A DNA stretch of 64,000 nucleotides, taken from positions 1-64,000 of the forward strand of contig JAHRYM010000001.1 of assembly GCA_020622085.1 (NCBI GenBank). Direction: 5' to 3'. Shown here one piece after another: positions 26,790 through 35,939 of the stretch (position 1 is its first letter; the number at the start of each line of letters is the position of its first letter). Below the pieces are notes generated by a model. It saw nothing but the letters and a program-made list of their open reading frames with translations. It was not told where the DNA came from and ran no database searches. Origin of the DNA: Paracoccaceae bacterium (GTDB taxonomy: Bacteria > Pseudomonadota > Alphaproteobacteria > Rhodobacterales > Rhodobacteraceae). A program made the translations under genes and the position numbers.

Positions 26790-29234
26790 ATGACGATTCG
26801 CAGAACGATCGCCGCCGTTGCAATTGCGGCAACCGTAGTCCTTCTGGCGGCTTGTGATTCCTCTGAGCAGCGCGCCGAAAAATACTACCAGTCCGGGCTG
26901 GAATACCTTGAAAAGGGCGACGTGGACCGGGCGCTTGTCGAATTCCGCAATGTGTTCAAGCTGAATGGACGGCACCGGGAGGCACGGCTTGCCTATGCCC
27001 GGGCAGAGATGAAGCGCGGCAACCTGCGCGAGGCTTACGGCCAGTATCTGCGTCTGGTCGAACAGTATCCCGATGACCTGGAGGGCCGGCGTGCGTTGGC
27101 CGAAATCGCCGTGCGCTCGGCCAACTGGGGAGAGGCGAAGAAGAACATCGACGCGGTCTTCGCCATGGCGCCGAATGATCCGCAGACGATGGTGAACAAG
27201 ACGGTCATGGACTATGGCAAGGGCACCGAGGACAACGATGCCGACGCCATGGTGCGTGCGGCGGCGGAAGCCCGCAAGCTTCGCGTGGACTTCCCCGACA
27301 ACATGATGCTGCGCCGCATCGTCATCGACGACCTTCTGCGGCAGCACGAGCTTGTTGAGGCGTTGACGGAGCTTGACCAGGCCATCGCGCTTGATCCCGA
27401 AGATACGCCGCTTTATGCAACGCGGCTGTCGGTCTATGCGGCACAGAACGACCTGGACAAGGTAGAGGCCGGCCTGGTCGAGATGGTCGCACGCTTTCCC
27501 GATGCGCCCGAGATGACGGATGCCCTGGTGCGCTGGTATCTGGCGCGCGGCAGCATGGACAAGGCGGAAGAGCTGCTGCGCAACCGGATCGCCGAAAAGC
27601 CCGAGGATGCGCAGCGCCTGCTCTTGCTGATCCGTTTCCTGGCCGAACAGCGCGGCCCCGAAGCCGCAACGGAGGAACTGTCGAGGGTGATCGACGCGGG
27701 CAAGGGATCACCCGTGCTGCGTTCGGCGCGCGCCGGTTTCCTCTTCGACATGGGCAAGCGCGATGAAGCGATCGCCGAGATGCAGGACATCCTCCGGCAG
27801 GAGGTTCCGGCCGAGGACCGCGTCAAGATCAAGGTCGGACTTGCGCGGATGCAGGCGGTCAACGGCAACCTGGTCGCGGCCCGTGCCCTTGTCGAGGAAG
27901 TGCTTGCAGAAAAGTCCGACGATGTCGAAGCCCTGAAGCTCAAGGCCGGCTGGCTGATCCTTGATGACAATGTCGGCGAGGCCATCACGCTTCTGCGCAG
28001 CGCGCTTGAGGTCTCGCCGCGTGATGCATCGGTGATGACGCTGATGGCGCAGGCCTATGAGCGTGACGGAAACCGCGACCTGATGCGCGAAATGTTGGCA
28101 TCGGCGGTCGATGCTTCGGGGCGCGCGCCAGAGGAATCGGTCCGCTATGCCGCGTTCCTGGCGACCGACAAGAAACTGCTGCCGGCTGAAAGCGTGCTTC
28201 TGGAAGCGCTGCGCCTTTCGCCGGGCAACCTGATGCTGCTTGTGCCGCTTGGTCAGGTCTATGTCGGCATGGAGGACTGGAACCGGGCTGGCGACGTTGC
28301 CCGGCAGCTCGGGCAGATGTCCGATCCTGCCGCGCACAGCAGTGCCGAGGCGCTGACCGCCGCGATCCTGTCCGGCCAGAAGAAGACTGCCGAGGCGCTG
28401 GATTATCTGGAGGATCTGGCCAGTGCAAAGGATGCGGGCCTGTCCGCCAAGGTTGCGGTGGTGCGGGCACATCTGGAAAACAACCAGATCGAGGCCGCCG
28501 AGGCCTATCTGCAAGAACTGCTGACACAATCCCCGAAGGAGCCGACGCTCCGATTCCTTGAGGCTTCGATCAAGGCACAGAGGGGCGATATCGAAGGCGC
28601 GGCAGCCGGTTATCGGGCGCTTCTGGCCGAAGACGGCAAGCGCCTGCCGGTCTGGATGGCGCTTTACCGGCTTGAGGCCGCGAATGGCGATCGGGCGAAG
28701 GCGCAGTCGACGCTTGACGAGGCGCTTGCCGTCTATCCCGCCGAGGGCGAATTGCTTTGGGCCAAGGCCGGTTTGCTGGAACAGGACGGCAAGATCGAGG
28801 ATGCGATCCGCATCTATGAGGATCTCTATAAACAGAACAGCGCGAACGCGATCGTTGCCAACAACCTTGCGAGCCTGCTTTCAAGCCATCGACACGATCC
28901 CGAAAGCCTGGCCAAGGCCGAGGTCATCGCCCGCCGACTGCGTGGCAGCAATATCGCGCCCTACCAGGACACCTATGGCTGGATCGCCTATCTTCGCGGC
29001 AATCACGCCGAAGCGGTGAAAGAGCTGGAGCCCGCAGCACAGGCCCTGCCGGATGACCCGACCGTGCAGTATCACCTGGCCAAGACCTACGAGGCCATGG
29101 GCCGCAAGTCCGATGCGCTGGGCGTCTATAAACGTGTCCTTTCGCTGATTGCTGACGACAATCAGCAGGAGTTTGCGACCGAAGCAAGAAAAGCAGTGGA
29201 AAATCTGACGGCTGCCGGCGTAAAAGCCCCATAA
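26790..29234 (+). CDS. TPR-repeat lipoprotein of the exosortase/EPS system (PrsT type)
   Basis: Outer- or inner-membrane lipoprotein of 814 residues. The signal peptide MTIRRTIAAVAIAATVVLLAAC ends in a lipobox with Cys at 22. The rest consists of roughly 18-20 tetratricopeptide repeats, such as YYQSGLEYLEKGDVDRALVE and ALDYLEDLASAKDAGLSAK, a scaffold for protein contacts. Length and position match the PEP-CTERM-system TPR lipoprotein group, which helps assembly or export of the polymer. GAGGATTAG lies before ATG 26790. It is followed by the Wza-like gene. Confidence 0.85.
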   Translation: MTIRRTIAAVAIAATVVLLAACDSSEQRAEKYYQSGLEYLEKGDVDRALVEFRNVFKLNGRHREARLAYARAEMKRGNLREAYGQYLRLVEQYPDDLEGRRALAEIAVRSANWGEAKKNIDAVFAMAPNDPQTMVNKTVMDYGKGTEDNDADAMVRAAAEARKLRVDFPDNMMLRRIVIDDLLRQHELVEALTELDQAIALDPEDTPLYATRLSVYAAQNDLDKVEAGLVEMVARFPDAPEMTDALVRWYLARGSMDKAEELLRNRIAEKPEDAQRLLLLIRFLAEQRGPEAATEELSRVIDAGKGSPVLRSARAGFLFDMGKRDEAIAEMQDILRQEVPAEDRVKIKVGLARMQAVNGNLVAARALVEEVLAEKSDDVEALKLKAGWLILDDNVGEAITLLRSALEVSPRDASVMTLMAQAYERDGNRDLMREMLASAVDASGRAPEESVRYAAFLATDKKLLPAESVLLEALRLSPGNLMLLVPLGQVYVGMEDWNRAGDVARQLGQMSDPAAHSSAEALTAAILSGQKKTAEALDYLEDLASAKDAGLSAKVAVVRAHLENNQIEAAEAYLQELLTQSPKEPTLRFLEASIKAQRGDIEGAAAGYRALLAEDGKRLPVWMALYRLEAANGDRAKAQSTLDEALAVYPAEGELLWAKAGLLEQDGKIEDAIRIYEDLYKQNSANAIVANNLASLLSSHRHDPESLAKAEVIARRLRGSNIAPYQDTYGWIAYLRGNHAEAVKELEPAAQALPDDPTVQYHLAKTYEAMGRKSDALGVYKRVLSLIADDNQQEFATEARKAVENLTAAGVKAP

Positions 29235-29374
29235 GGCCTTGCACGTTTTGTTGCGTGCAGGGCACGATCCTGACATCAATGGGCCACATTGGTTCCAGAT
29301 CATCTTTAACGGTTTGTTGCATCAGGCGATCCCGCCTAATGTTCCCTAGATTCGCAGATAACGGGTGAAAATCC

Positions 29375-29989
29375 ATGTTCAGAACCCTACTCGCACTTGT
29401 GATTGCCCTGGCTGCCGCGCCGGCTGCCTGGGCACAGAACTCCTACAGGATTCAGCCCGGCGATGTGCTTCAGTTGGAGGTTCTCGAAGACCCGACCCTG
29501 AACCGTTCGCTGCTTGTGCTGCCGGATGGATCGGTCAACGTGCCGCTGGCCGGCACGGTCAAGGCTTCGGGGCAGACGGTCGATTCGGTCCGCGCCCAGA
29601 TCGGCGAATCGCTTTCGTCGAATTTCGCCACCAAGCCGACGATCTTCCTGTCGGTCGGCCAGCTTGCGCAGCCCACGGTTCCGACCGCAGCGGCGACGGG
29701 GGGCATCAGCAACCCGATCAACGTCTATGCCATGGGCGAGGTGTCCAAGCCGGGCATCGTTCCGGTCGAACGGGGAACCACGCTCCTGCAATTCCTGGCG
29801 GCAAGCGGTGGCCTGTCGAAGTTCGCGGCCGCGAAACGCATCCAGCTGCGCCGCGTCGATCACAAGACCGGTTTGGAATCGGTCTATAATTTCAACTACA
29901 AAGCCATTCAGGCCGGCGGGGCAGCGCCGAATATCGTCCTCAAGGCTGGCGATGTTGTTGTCGTGCCGGAACGCAAGCTTTTCGAATAA
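29375..29989 (+). CDS. Polysaccharide export protein, Wza/BexD type
   Basis: Periplasmic or outer-membrane export protein of 204 residues. It has a signal peptide (MFRTLLALVIALAAAPAAWA) with likely cleavage after AWA, then the polysaccharide-export domain: YRIQPGDVLQLEVLEDPTLN, PDGSVNVPLAGTVKASG, and a SLBB-like segment NPINVYAMGEVSKPGIVPVERG. No lipobox Cys is present, so unlike classic Wza it is not lipid-anchored at the N-terminus. It is shorter than Wza (about 380) and fits the small exporters found beside exosortases. It probably works with the outer-membrane barrel encoded 18 nt downstream. Confidence 0.87.
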   Translation: MFRTLLALVIALAAAPAAWAQNSYRIQPGDVLQLEVLEDPTLNRSLLVLPDGSVNVPLAGTVKASGQTVDSVRAQIGESLSSNFATKPTIFLSVGQLAQPTVPTAAATGGISNPINVYAMGEVSKPGIVPVERGTTLLQFLAASGGLSKFAAAKRIQLRRVDHKTGLESVYNFNYKAIQAGGAAPNIVLKAGDVVVVPERKLFE

Positions 29990-30007
29990 CAACGGGCGGG
30001 ACAGTCG

Positions 30008-31420
30008 GTGGGGAAAACGAGCAGCAAGATCGCGGTCATCGCGGCATTAACGACCCTGTATCCAACCTTCGCCGCCCCGCAGCAGCCGGGCGGCGCCGGC
30101 GCGACTCCGGCCACGAATCCGGGGGGGGTGCAGCTTGATTTCGGTGTCAGCACCGGGCTGATTCTGGACGACAACTTCAAGCTGTCGACTGGCGGCGGCA
30201 CGGGGCTTTCCAAGATTTCCGACACGAAGCTCAGCTTCGGTCTGAGCAATATCACCGCCGTCGACCAGTTGACTTTCCGCAGCTCGGGCGTGATCCGATT
30301 CGCAGATATTCCGGGCCGCAGCATCGCCGGTTTTGAAAGCCCCGATGCACAGCTCAACTACATGCGCGATGGCAAGAACAGCCGTCTGTCACTGGACGCG
30401 CGCTATCGCAAGGCCGACCGCGAGTTCCTCGATCCGTTCAAGGTCGAGCAGGAAGAGCAGAACACCAACGCACAGATCGGCGGCGGCGGCACCCAGACCT
30501 GGCAGAACTACGGGGCAAGCTATACCGTCGGGCTGCAATCGCCGATCAGCTTCTCGGTGACGGCGCGGCACTCCGAGATCGACTATTCGAACACCACCGC
30601 CACCACGCTTTACGACAGCCGCACCGACAGCCTGCGAACATCGACGGGTTTCCGTGTCTCGCCGGTCACGCAGTTGACGCTGAACCTCGGCGGGTCGCAT
30701 TACGTGGCGAATGATGCCGTCGGAACTGACCGCAAGACACAGGATCTGTCGCTGGGCCTGCAACAGGACATCAACCCGGTGCTTGCGCTGAATGCCTCGC
30801 TGGGCTGGTCGCAGATCGACACCGACTACAGCCTGCCGGTGCCGTCCAGCAAGACGCGCGACGGTGCCGTTGGCACGCTGACGCTGACGCAGACGCTGGC
30901 CAATGGCACGGTCTGGGGGTCCGCCACATCATCGCTGTCGGTCAACGGATCGCGGCAGTCGCTGAGTTTTGGCCGCGACTGGACGCTGCCGCTTGGCACG
31001 CTGTCGCTTTCGGCCGGCACCACGCGCGGCGCGAATGGCGACAACGCCTTCATCGGATCCGCCGCCTATACGAGCCAGCTTCAGGCCAGCGATTTCAGCA
31101 TCAGCATGTCGCGCAGCGCCAGCACCAACTCGGCCAGCGAGGATGTCCTGAGCACCCGGGTGGCGGCCAGTTATGGCTACCAGATCAACAACCTGTCGCG
31201 GATCGACCTGAGCGCAAACTACGGCGTGACGGACAACACGACGACCGGGGTCAAGGTCGAGCGGACGACGCTGCGCGGGGCCTATACCCGCCAGCTGACG
31301 GCCGACTGGAACGTTGTCGGCGGTGTCCAGTTCCGGACATATGACGAAACCGCTGTCGGCGATGCGACGTCGAACCAGGCTTTCGTGACGCTGGACAGGA
31401 ATTTCACGTTCCGGCCCTGA
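30008..31420 (+). CDS. Exosortase-associated outer-membrane beta-barrel protein
   Basis: A 470-residue secreted protein starting at a GTG, with signal peptide GKTSSKIAVIAALTTLYPTFA. The rest is rich in alternating polar and aromatic strands such as QLDFGVSTGLILDDNFKLS, SLDARYRKADREF and VVGGVQFRTYD, and the chain ends DRNFTFRP, close to the terminal aromatic of barrel proteins. It fits the PEP-CTERM-associated outer-membrane protein group in size and in its place between the exporter and the exosortase. It may form the exit channel for the polymer. The exact function is unproven. Confidence 0.72.
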   Translation: MGKTSSKIAVIAALTTLYPTFAAPQQPGGAGATPATNPGGVQLDFGVSTGLILDDNFKLSTGGGTGLSKISDTKLSFGLSNITAVDQLTFRSSGVIRFADIPGRSIAGFESPDAQLNYMRDGKNSRLSLDARYRKADREFLDPFKVEQEEQNTNAQIGGGGTQTWQNYGASYTVGLQSPISFSVTARHSEIDYSNTTATTLYDSRTDSLRTSTGFRVSPVTQLTLNLGGSHYVANDAVGTDRKTQDLSLGLQQDINPVLALNASLGWSQIDTDYSLPVPSSKTRDGAVGTLTLTQTLANGTVWGSATSSLSVNGSRQSLSFGRDWTLPLGTLSLSAGTTRGANGDNAFIGSAAYTSQLQASDFSISMSRSASTNSASEDVLSTRVAASYGYQINNLSRIDLSANYGVTDNTTTGVKVERTTLRGAYTRQLTADWNVVGGVQFRTYDETAVGDATSNQAFVTLDRNFTFRP

Positions 31421-31565
31421 CAGAAACAATCCGGTTCCGAAGGCCGATTGTTCCGGGGGCGAGCCGGCGGGGCGCCCCGAAGGGTTGCAAGCGCCGCTTA
31501 TCGGTCGCAAATCCGTCCGGCTTCACGTAAGCTGGGGCCGATAGTTCAGGTATTCGTGCACATAA

Positions 31566-33158
31566 ATGACCGACAGCACCCTCATCAGCCGCATTTCACG
31601 CCAACCGGTGAACATCGTCGGGATCGGACTTTTTGCGGCGTTGTTGCTTGCTGGCCTGCCGCTTTTCTGGATGGGGTTCGTTTCGCTTGCCAGTGCCTGG
31701 TCGACGGCCGAATACAGCCACGGGCCGCTCATTCCGTTGATTTCACTTTACCTGTTCTTGCGGGAATTGCGCATTGCTCCGCTGCCGGATGCCAGTCCCG
31801 GCCCGCGCTGGCCCGGCATCGTCGTGATCGTGGGGTCGCTTCTGGTCGCCGGACTTGGCAACCTGATGCGGGTGCCCGACATCATCACCTATGCCTTCAT
31901 CATCTGGGTTGCGGGCGTGGTTCTGGTGGCCTTCGGCTGGCGCCGCGGCATCACCCATATGCTGCCGGTATTCCACCTGATCTTCATGCTGCCCTTGCCG
32001 CAGTTCCTGTATTGGAAGCTCACGATCTTCCTGCAAGGGGTCTCGTCGCAGCTTGGGGTGTGGTTCGTCGAACGTGCCGGGGTTCCGGTCTTTCTGGAAG
32101 GCAACGTGATCGACCTTGGAGTTTACAAGCTCCAGGTGGCCGAGGCCTGTTCGGGGCTGCGCTACCTGTTCCCGATCCTCAGCTTTTCCTACCTGTTTGC
32201 GATTCTTTACCGCGGGCCACTCTGGCACAAGGCGGTGCTGCTGCTGACGGCAGCGCCGTTGACCGTGCTGATGAACTCGTTCCGCATCGGCGTGATCGGG
32301 GTGATGGTCAATCACTATGGCATCGAGCAGGCCGAGGGCTTCCTGCATTTCTTCGAGGGCTGGGTCGTCTTCCTGATCTGCGTGGCGCTGTTGTTCCTGC
32401 TGGCGATCCTTTTGCAGCGTTTCGCCCCCAATCCCCTGTCGCTGACCGAGGCGATCGACCTTGATTTCGAGGGTTTTGGCCGGATCTTCACCCGGATCTT
32501 CCGTGTTCGCGCCACGGTGGCGATGCTGGCGGCCGTGTTGCTGACGGGGGCCGCGTCCGCCGCCTGGCAATTCCTGCCCGCGCGGCAGATCGAGGTGCTG
32601 AACCGCGATCCGCTGGCGCTTTATCCGCGCAGTGTCGATGGCTGGTCGGGATACACCACGCAGCTTACGCCCGACATCGAAAAGGTGCTGGCGGCCGATG
32701 ATTACCTGAACGCCTTCTACCAGAAGCCGGGCGAGGATGATCTGGTGTCGTTCTTCGTGGCCTATTACAACAAGCAGACTGAAGGGCAGGGCATCCATTC
32801 GCCCGAGGTTTGCCTGCCCACCGGCGGCTGGGAAGTGTTCAGCATGGAGGCGACGCCTGTGGACATGACCGCCGTGGGCTATGGCATGATCGACGCGAAC
32901 CGCGCCGTGATCCAGAAGGGCACCTCGAAACAACTGGTCTATTACTGGTTCGAGGGCCGTGGCAAGCGCATGTCGAATGATTTCCAGGCCAAGATGTCGG
33001 TGCTGCGCGACAGCCTGACGATCGGTCGGACCGACGGGGCGCTGGTCCGTTTCGTCACGCCGATCGGCCCGGACGAGGCCGAGGCGGATGCCGATGCCAG
33101 GATCCTTCGCTTCATGGAACAAAGTCTGAAATCCCTGCCGCGCTTTGTCCCGATCTGA
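31566..33158 (+). CDS. xrtD: Exosortase with C-terminal EpsI domain (XrtD, VPLPA-CTERM type)
   Basis: Integral-membrane sorting transpeptidase of 530 residues. The first 300 contain about eight helices and the exosortase active site: Cys in [19 protein letters not shown] (about residue 198), Arg in [13 protein letters not shown] (about 240) and His in [15 protein letters not shown] (about 264). After one more helix ([19 protein letters not shown]) comes a soluble EpsI domain with [21 protein letters not shown] and VYYWFEGRG. Fused exosortase-EpsI proteins of this size in Rhodobacterales process proteins with a VPLPA C-terminal tail. The XrtD label is my best subtype guess. Confidence 0.88.
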   Translation: MTDSTLISRISRQPVNIVGIGLFAALLLAGLPLFWMGFVSLASAWSTAEYSHGPLIPLISLYLFLRELRIAPLPDASPGPRWPGIVVIVGSLLVAGLGNLMRVPDIITYAFIIWVAGVVLVAFGWRRGITHMLPVFHLIFMLPLPQFLYWKLTIFLQGVSSQLGVWFVERAGVPVFLEGNVIDLGVYKLQVAEACSGLRYLFPILSFSYLFAILYRGPLWHKAVLLLTAAPLTVLMNSFRIGVIGVMVNHYGIEQAEGFLHFFEGWVVFLICVALLFLLAILLQRFAPNPLSLTEAIDLDFEGFGRIFTRIFRVRATVAMLAAVLLTGAASAAWQFLPARQIEVLNRDPLALYPRSVDGWSGYTTQLTPDIEKVLAADDYLNAFYQKPGEDDLVSFFVAYYNKQTEGQGIHSPEVCLPTGGWEVFSMEATPVDMTAVGYGMIDANRAVIQKGTSKQLVYYWFEGRGKRMSNDFQAKMSVLRDSLTIGRTDGALVRFVTPIGPDEAEADADARILRFMEQSLKSLPRFVPI

Positions 33159-33798
33159 CCACCACAAGGGCCGGGGGCCGGGAAATGCCGCTGTCGACTG
33201 GGCGCTGTTTCTTCTGTGCCTGATCCCCGAAGCCGTCCTTGCCGGGGCGGATCTGGGCCTTTGGGGCCGGCCGGAGTGGAGACAGACTGCCTGGGCCTAT
33301 GCCGGATTCTGGAGCGGGCTTCTGGGCAACTGGCGCCCGAACTATCCGTTCCAGGCGCTGCTGATGTTTTCCAGCTACGGCTTCATCCATGCAAGCCTGT
33401 CGCATTTCACCCTGAACATGCTGACGTTGTTCTCGGTCGCTCCGCCCATCGTCGCACGCATCGGGCAGGGGCGTTTCCTTGCGCTTTATGTCGCAAGCCT
33501 GATCGGCGGCGCGGCGGGCTTTGCGCTGCTGTCGAATGCCATAGCGCCGATGGTTGGCGCCTCGGGGGCGCTCTTTGGCCTGATCGGCGCGGCCATCGCC
33601 TGGGAGTACGACGACCTGCGCGCGGAAGGGGCAAGCCTCGCGCCTGTGGGCCGGGCGCTCTTGCTGCTTGCGGGGCTGAACCTGCTGCTCTGGTGGGCGA
33701 TGAACGGCCACCTCGCCTGGGAAACCCACCTGGGCGGGTTCATCGCCGGCTTGATCGTGGCGCGACCGCTTGATCGCGCAAGTTCTGTCCGGTTTTGA
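33145..33798 (+). CDS. Rhomboid-family intramembrane serine protease
   Basis: Membrane protease of up to 217 residues with about six helices. The catalytic serine lies in [15 protein letters not shown] (about residue 135) and the histidine in [12 protein letters not shown] (about 192); [14 protein letters not shown] supplies the conserved His/Asn pocket. It overlaps the end of the exosortase by 14 nt and has no clear ribosome site: TTG 33145 is the only early start in frame, so translation is probably coupled to the exosortase. A later non-canonical start is possible. The link to an exosortase suggests a role in maturing the same surface proteins; this is inference. Confidence 0.82.
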   Translation: MSRSDHHKGRGPGNAAVDWALFLLCLIPEAVLAGADLGLWGRPEWRQTAWAYAGFWSGLLGNWRPNYPFQALLMFSSYGFIHASLSHFTLNMLTLFSVAPPIVARIGQGRFLALYVASLIGGAAGFALLSNAIAPMVGASGALFGLIGAAIAWEYDDLRAEGASLAPVGRALLLLAGLNLLLWWAMNGHLAWETHLGGFIAGLIVARPLDRASSVRF

Positions 33799-35007
33799 CT
33801 AGCGGCCCATCTTGGCAAAGATCCGGTCATAGGCGGCCAGAAGATGCGGCACCGAATGCGCCCAGGACAGCTTGTCCAGCACGCGGGCGCGGCCGACCTT
33901 GCCCATTTCCGCCCGGCGTTCGGGCGCGTCCATCAGATCGGCGATCCTGGCGGCGAAGTCTTTCGGATCGTTAGCGGCGGCATAAACCGACGCCTCGCCC
34001 GCCGAAGCGCGACCCTCTTTCAGGTCGAACTGCACCACCGGCTTTTCCAGGGTCATGTATTCCATGACCTTGTTCATGGTCGAGATGTCGTTCATCGCGT
34101 TCTTCGGATCGGGGCTCACGCCGATATCGCAGCTGTTCAGCGCCCGCAGCAGATCTTCCCCATAAAGCGCGCCGGTGAAGGTGAAATGCGCCCCAAGTCC
34201 GCGCTGCGCCACATCCGCCTCTACCATCGGCACTTCGGGACCGAAGCCCACAATGATGAAATGCACGTCCCTACGGCCCATGGCGCGGATCAGGTGATCG
34301 GCGGCAGCGACCAGAAGATCCATGCCTTCCTGCTGGCCGATGACGCCCACATAGCCCAGCACCGTCCCTGCGCCCTTGCGCATTTCGGGGTCCGCGGGGC
34401 GGATTTCGAATTTCTCGATCTTGGGCGCGCTGCGCACCACGAAAACGTCCTCGGGTTTCATCTTGCCGCGTGACAGGGCGATGGCGCGGAAGCTTTCGTT
34501 GGTGGCGATCGACACGCTCGCCGTGGCGAAGGTGATCCGTTCCCAGATCAGCATGACGTTGTAAAGAAGGCCCTTCTTGTCGAACTTCGCCTCGAACAAT
34601 TCGGGGCAGACGTCGTGGTGGTCAAACAGGTAGCGCACGCCAAAGGGGCGGTAGAGCCATGCCAGCAGAAACACCAGATCCGGCGGGTTGCAGCCGTGGA
34701 TCACGTCAAAGCCCCGTTCGCGCCGGACCTTCCGCGCCAGCCGGAACCAGTGCCACAGCGAATGCAGGTATTCCCTGGCATAGGCCACAGCGCCCGAATG
34801 CGCCTCGACCGGCTCGGGATAGCGGTAGATGTGGATACCCTCGATTTCCTCGTGGAACTTGTCCCAGCCACGGCCCGTCGGGCAGATGACGCTGACCTCA
34901 TAGCCCTTCGATTTCAGCGTCGTCGCTTCCAGCCAGACGCGGCGATCCAGCGGAACCGGAAGGTTCTCCACCACGATCAGCACCTTTCGGGCGGTGTCAG
35001 CGGCCAT
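33799..35007 (-). CDS. Glycosyltransferase family 4
   Basis: Cytoplasmic retaining glycosyltransferase of 402 residues (GT-B fold) that likely adds a sugar in the exopolysaccharide repeat unit. The N-terminal domain shows KVLIVVENLPVPLDRRVW and GFDVIHGCNPPDLVFLLA; the C-terminal nucleotide-sugar domain shows LGYVGVIGQQEGMDLLV and SPDPKNAMNDISTMNKVMEYM, the E-x7-E region of GT4 enzymes. Its stop is directly beside the rhomboid stop, so the two operons converge. It is the last gene of the minus-strand set flippase, GT2, esterase-like, GT4. Confidence 0.9.
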   Translation of the reverse strand: MAADTARKVLIVVENLPVPLDRRVWLEATTLKSKGYEVSVICPTGRGWDKFHEEIEGIHIYRYPEPVEAHSGAVAYAREYLHSLWHWFRLARKVRRERGFDVIHGCNPPDLVFLLAWLYRPFGVRYLFDHHDVCPELFEAKFDKKGLLYNVMLIWERITFATASVSIATNESFRAIALSRGKMKPEDVFVVRSAPKIEKFEIRPADPEMRKGAGTVLGYVGVIGQQEGMDLLVAAADHLIRAMGRRDVHFIIVGFGPEVPMVEADVAQRGLGAHFTFTGALYGEDLLRALNSCDIGVSPDPKNAMNDISTMNKVMEYMTLEKPVVQFDLKEGRASAGEASVYAAANDPKDFAARIADLMDAPERRAEMGKVGRARVLDKLSWAHSVPHLLAAYDRIFAKMGR

Positions 35008-35051
35008 CTTGCTCTCCAGCTCTTGCGGTTGCGGGTGGCGTCACCCGGCCT

Positions 35052-35936
35052 TCATTCGTGCAGGTCATATTCCACCAGGCGCGTCGATTGGAACGGCATG
35101 AAGTTGTCATCCGACACCAGCGACAGGACCGTGACATTGCGGCCAGCGTCGTGCCAGAGGGACAGCCCTTCCATGTTGTCCAGATCTCCTGGCCGCGTCT
35201 CGATCAGCGTCTCGCCGGCGCCGAAAGCGGGCTCCTTGCCGCGCAGCACGGCAAAGCGCCGGATGCGGGTCTGAAAGCGCATCAGCCAGTCCTGCCTGCG
35301 TTCCAGCAGATATAGCCTGCCGTCCGGCTCCAGTGCGGCGTCGGTCGCGGCATAGTCGCCATCGGCCGGCAGGCCGGGCACTTCGACGAAGCTGCGGCCC
35401 GACTGAACATGCACGCGATAGCGGCCATCCACTGCCGTCTCGACCACCGCGATCAGCCGGCCATCGGGCAGCCAGGCCAGGGATTCGAAGCCCGCATTGC
35501 CCCAGATCGGCTTGAACAGGTTCCAGGCATGCAGGGGTTTCGGCTTGGGGTCGGGCAAGTCAAAGGCCGCGATGCGCGCATAGCCTTCAAATGCCACGAA
35601 GATCCGGTTGCGCGGGCCGGGCGCAAGAGCCTCTGCATTGGCATGAAAACCCGCCACCGGACGGTTCCTGTTGTCATGGAGCCGCAGCGAAGAGGTGACG
35701 TTGATCGCCGTGACCGCTCCGGCCCCATCGCGCGCCACCGCTGCCTGAAAGACCACGCCATCGTCGCTTACGGTGGTCAGGGACGCCCCGTTCGCACCCA
35801 TGATCAGCCCCGACAGGCCACCGAAGTCCGCGTCGTTTTCTGCCCATGTATAATCGCCGCGCAGGGTCAGGCTTGCCGCGAGGGCGGCCGGGCAGGAAAG
35901 GGCCACACAGACCGATATCAGAAGGGCCCTCAGCAC
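35052..35936 (-). CDS. Secreted esterase-like / phytase-type beta-propeller protein (paralogue 1)
   Basis: A 294-residue exported protein with signal peptide MLRALLISVCVALSCPAALA. The body matches the esterase-like activity of phytase domain: ENDADFGGLSGLIMG near the start, FHANAEALAPGPRNRIFVAFEG in the middle and a closing block NMEGLSLWHD, VSDDNFMPFQSTRLVEYDL. Members are predicted beta-propellers; the substrate is unknown. It sits between two glycosyltransferase genes, so it may trim or process the polymer. A second copy is encoded at 42302-43219. Confidence 0.82.
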   Translation of the reverse strand: MLRALLISVCVALSCPAALAASLTLRGDYTWAENDADFGGLSGLIMGANGASLTTVSDDGVVFQAAVARDGAGAVTAINVTSSLRLHDNRNRPVAGFHANAEALAPGPRNRIFVAFEGYARIAAFDLPDPKPKPLHAWNLFKPIWGNAGFESLAWLPDGRLIAVVETAVDGRYRVHVQSGRSFVEVPGLPADGDYAATDAALEPDGRLYLLERRQDWLMRFQTRIRRFAVLRGKEPAFGAGETLIETRPGDLDNMEGLSLWHDAGRNVTVLSLVSDDNFMPFQSTRLVEYDLHE

Positions 35937-35939
35937 GGC

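Noticed and set aside
33145-33798. Calling the rhomboid a rhombosortase
   Set aside because: The catalytic motifs fit general rhomboids, and no GlyGly-CTERM substrate is seen.
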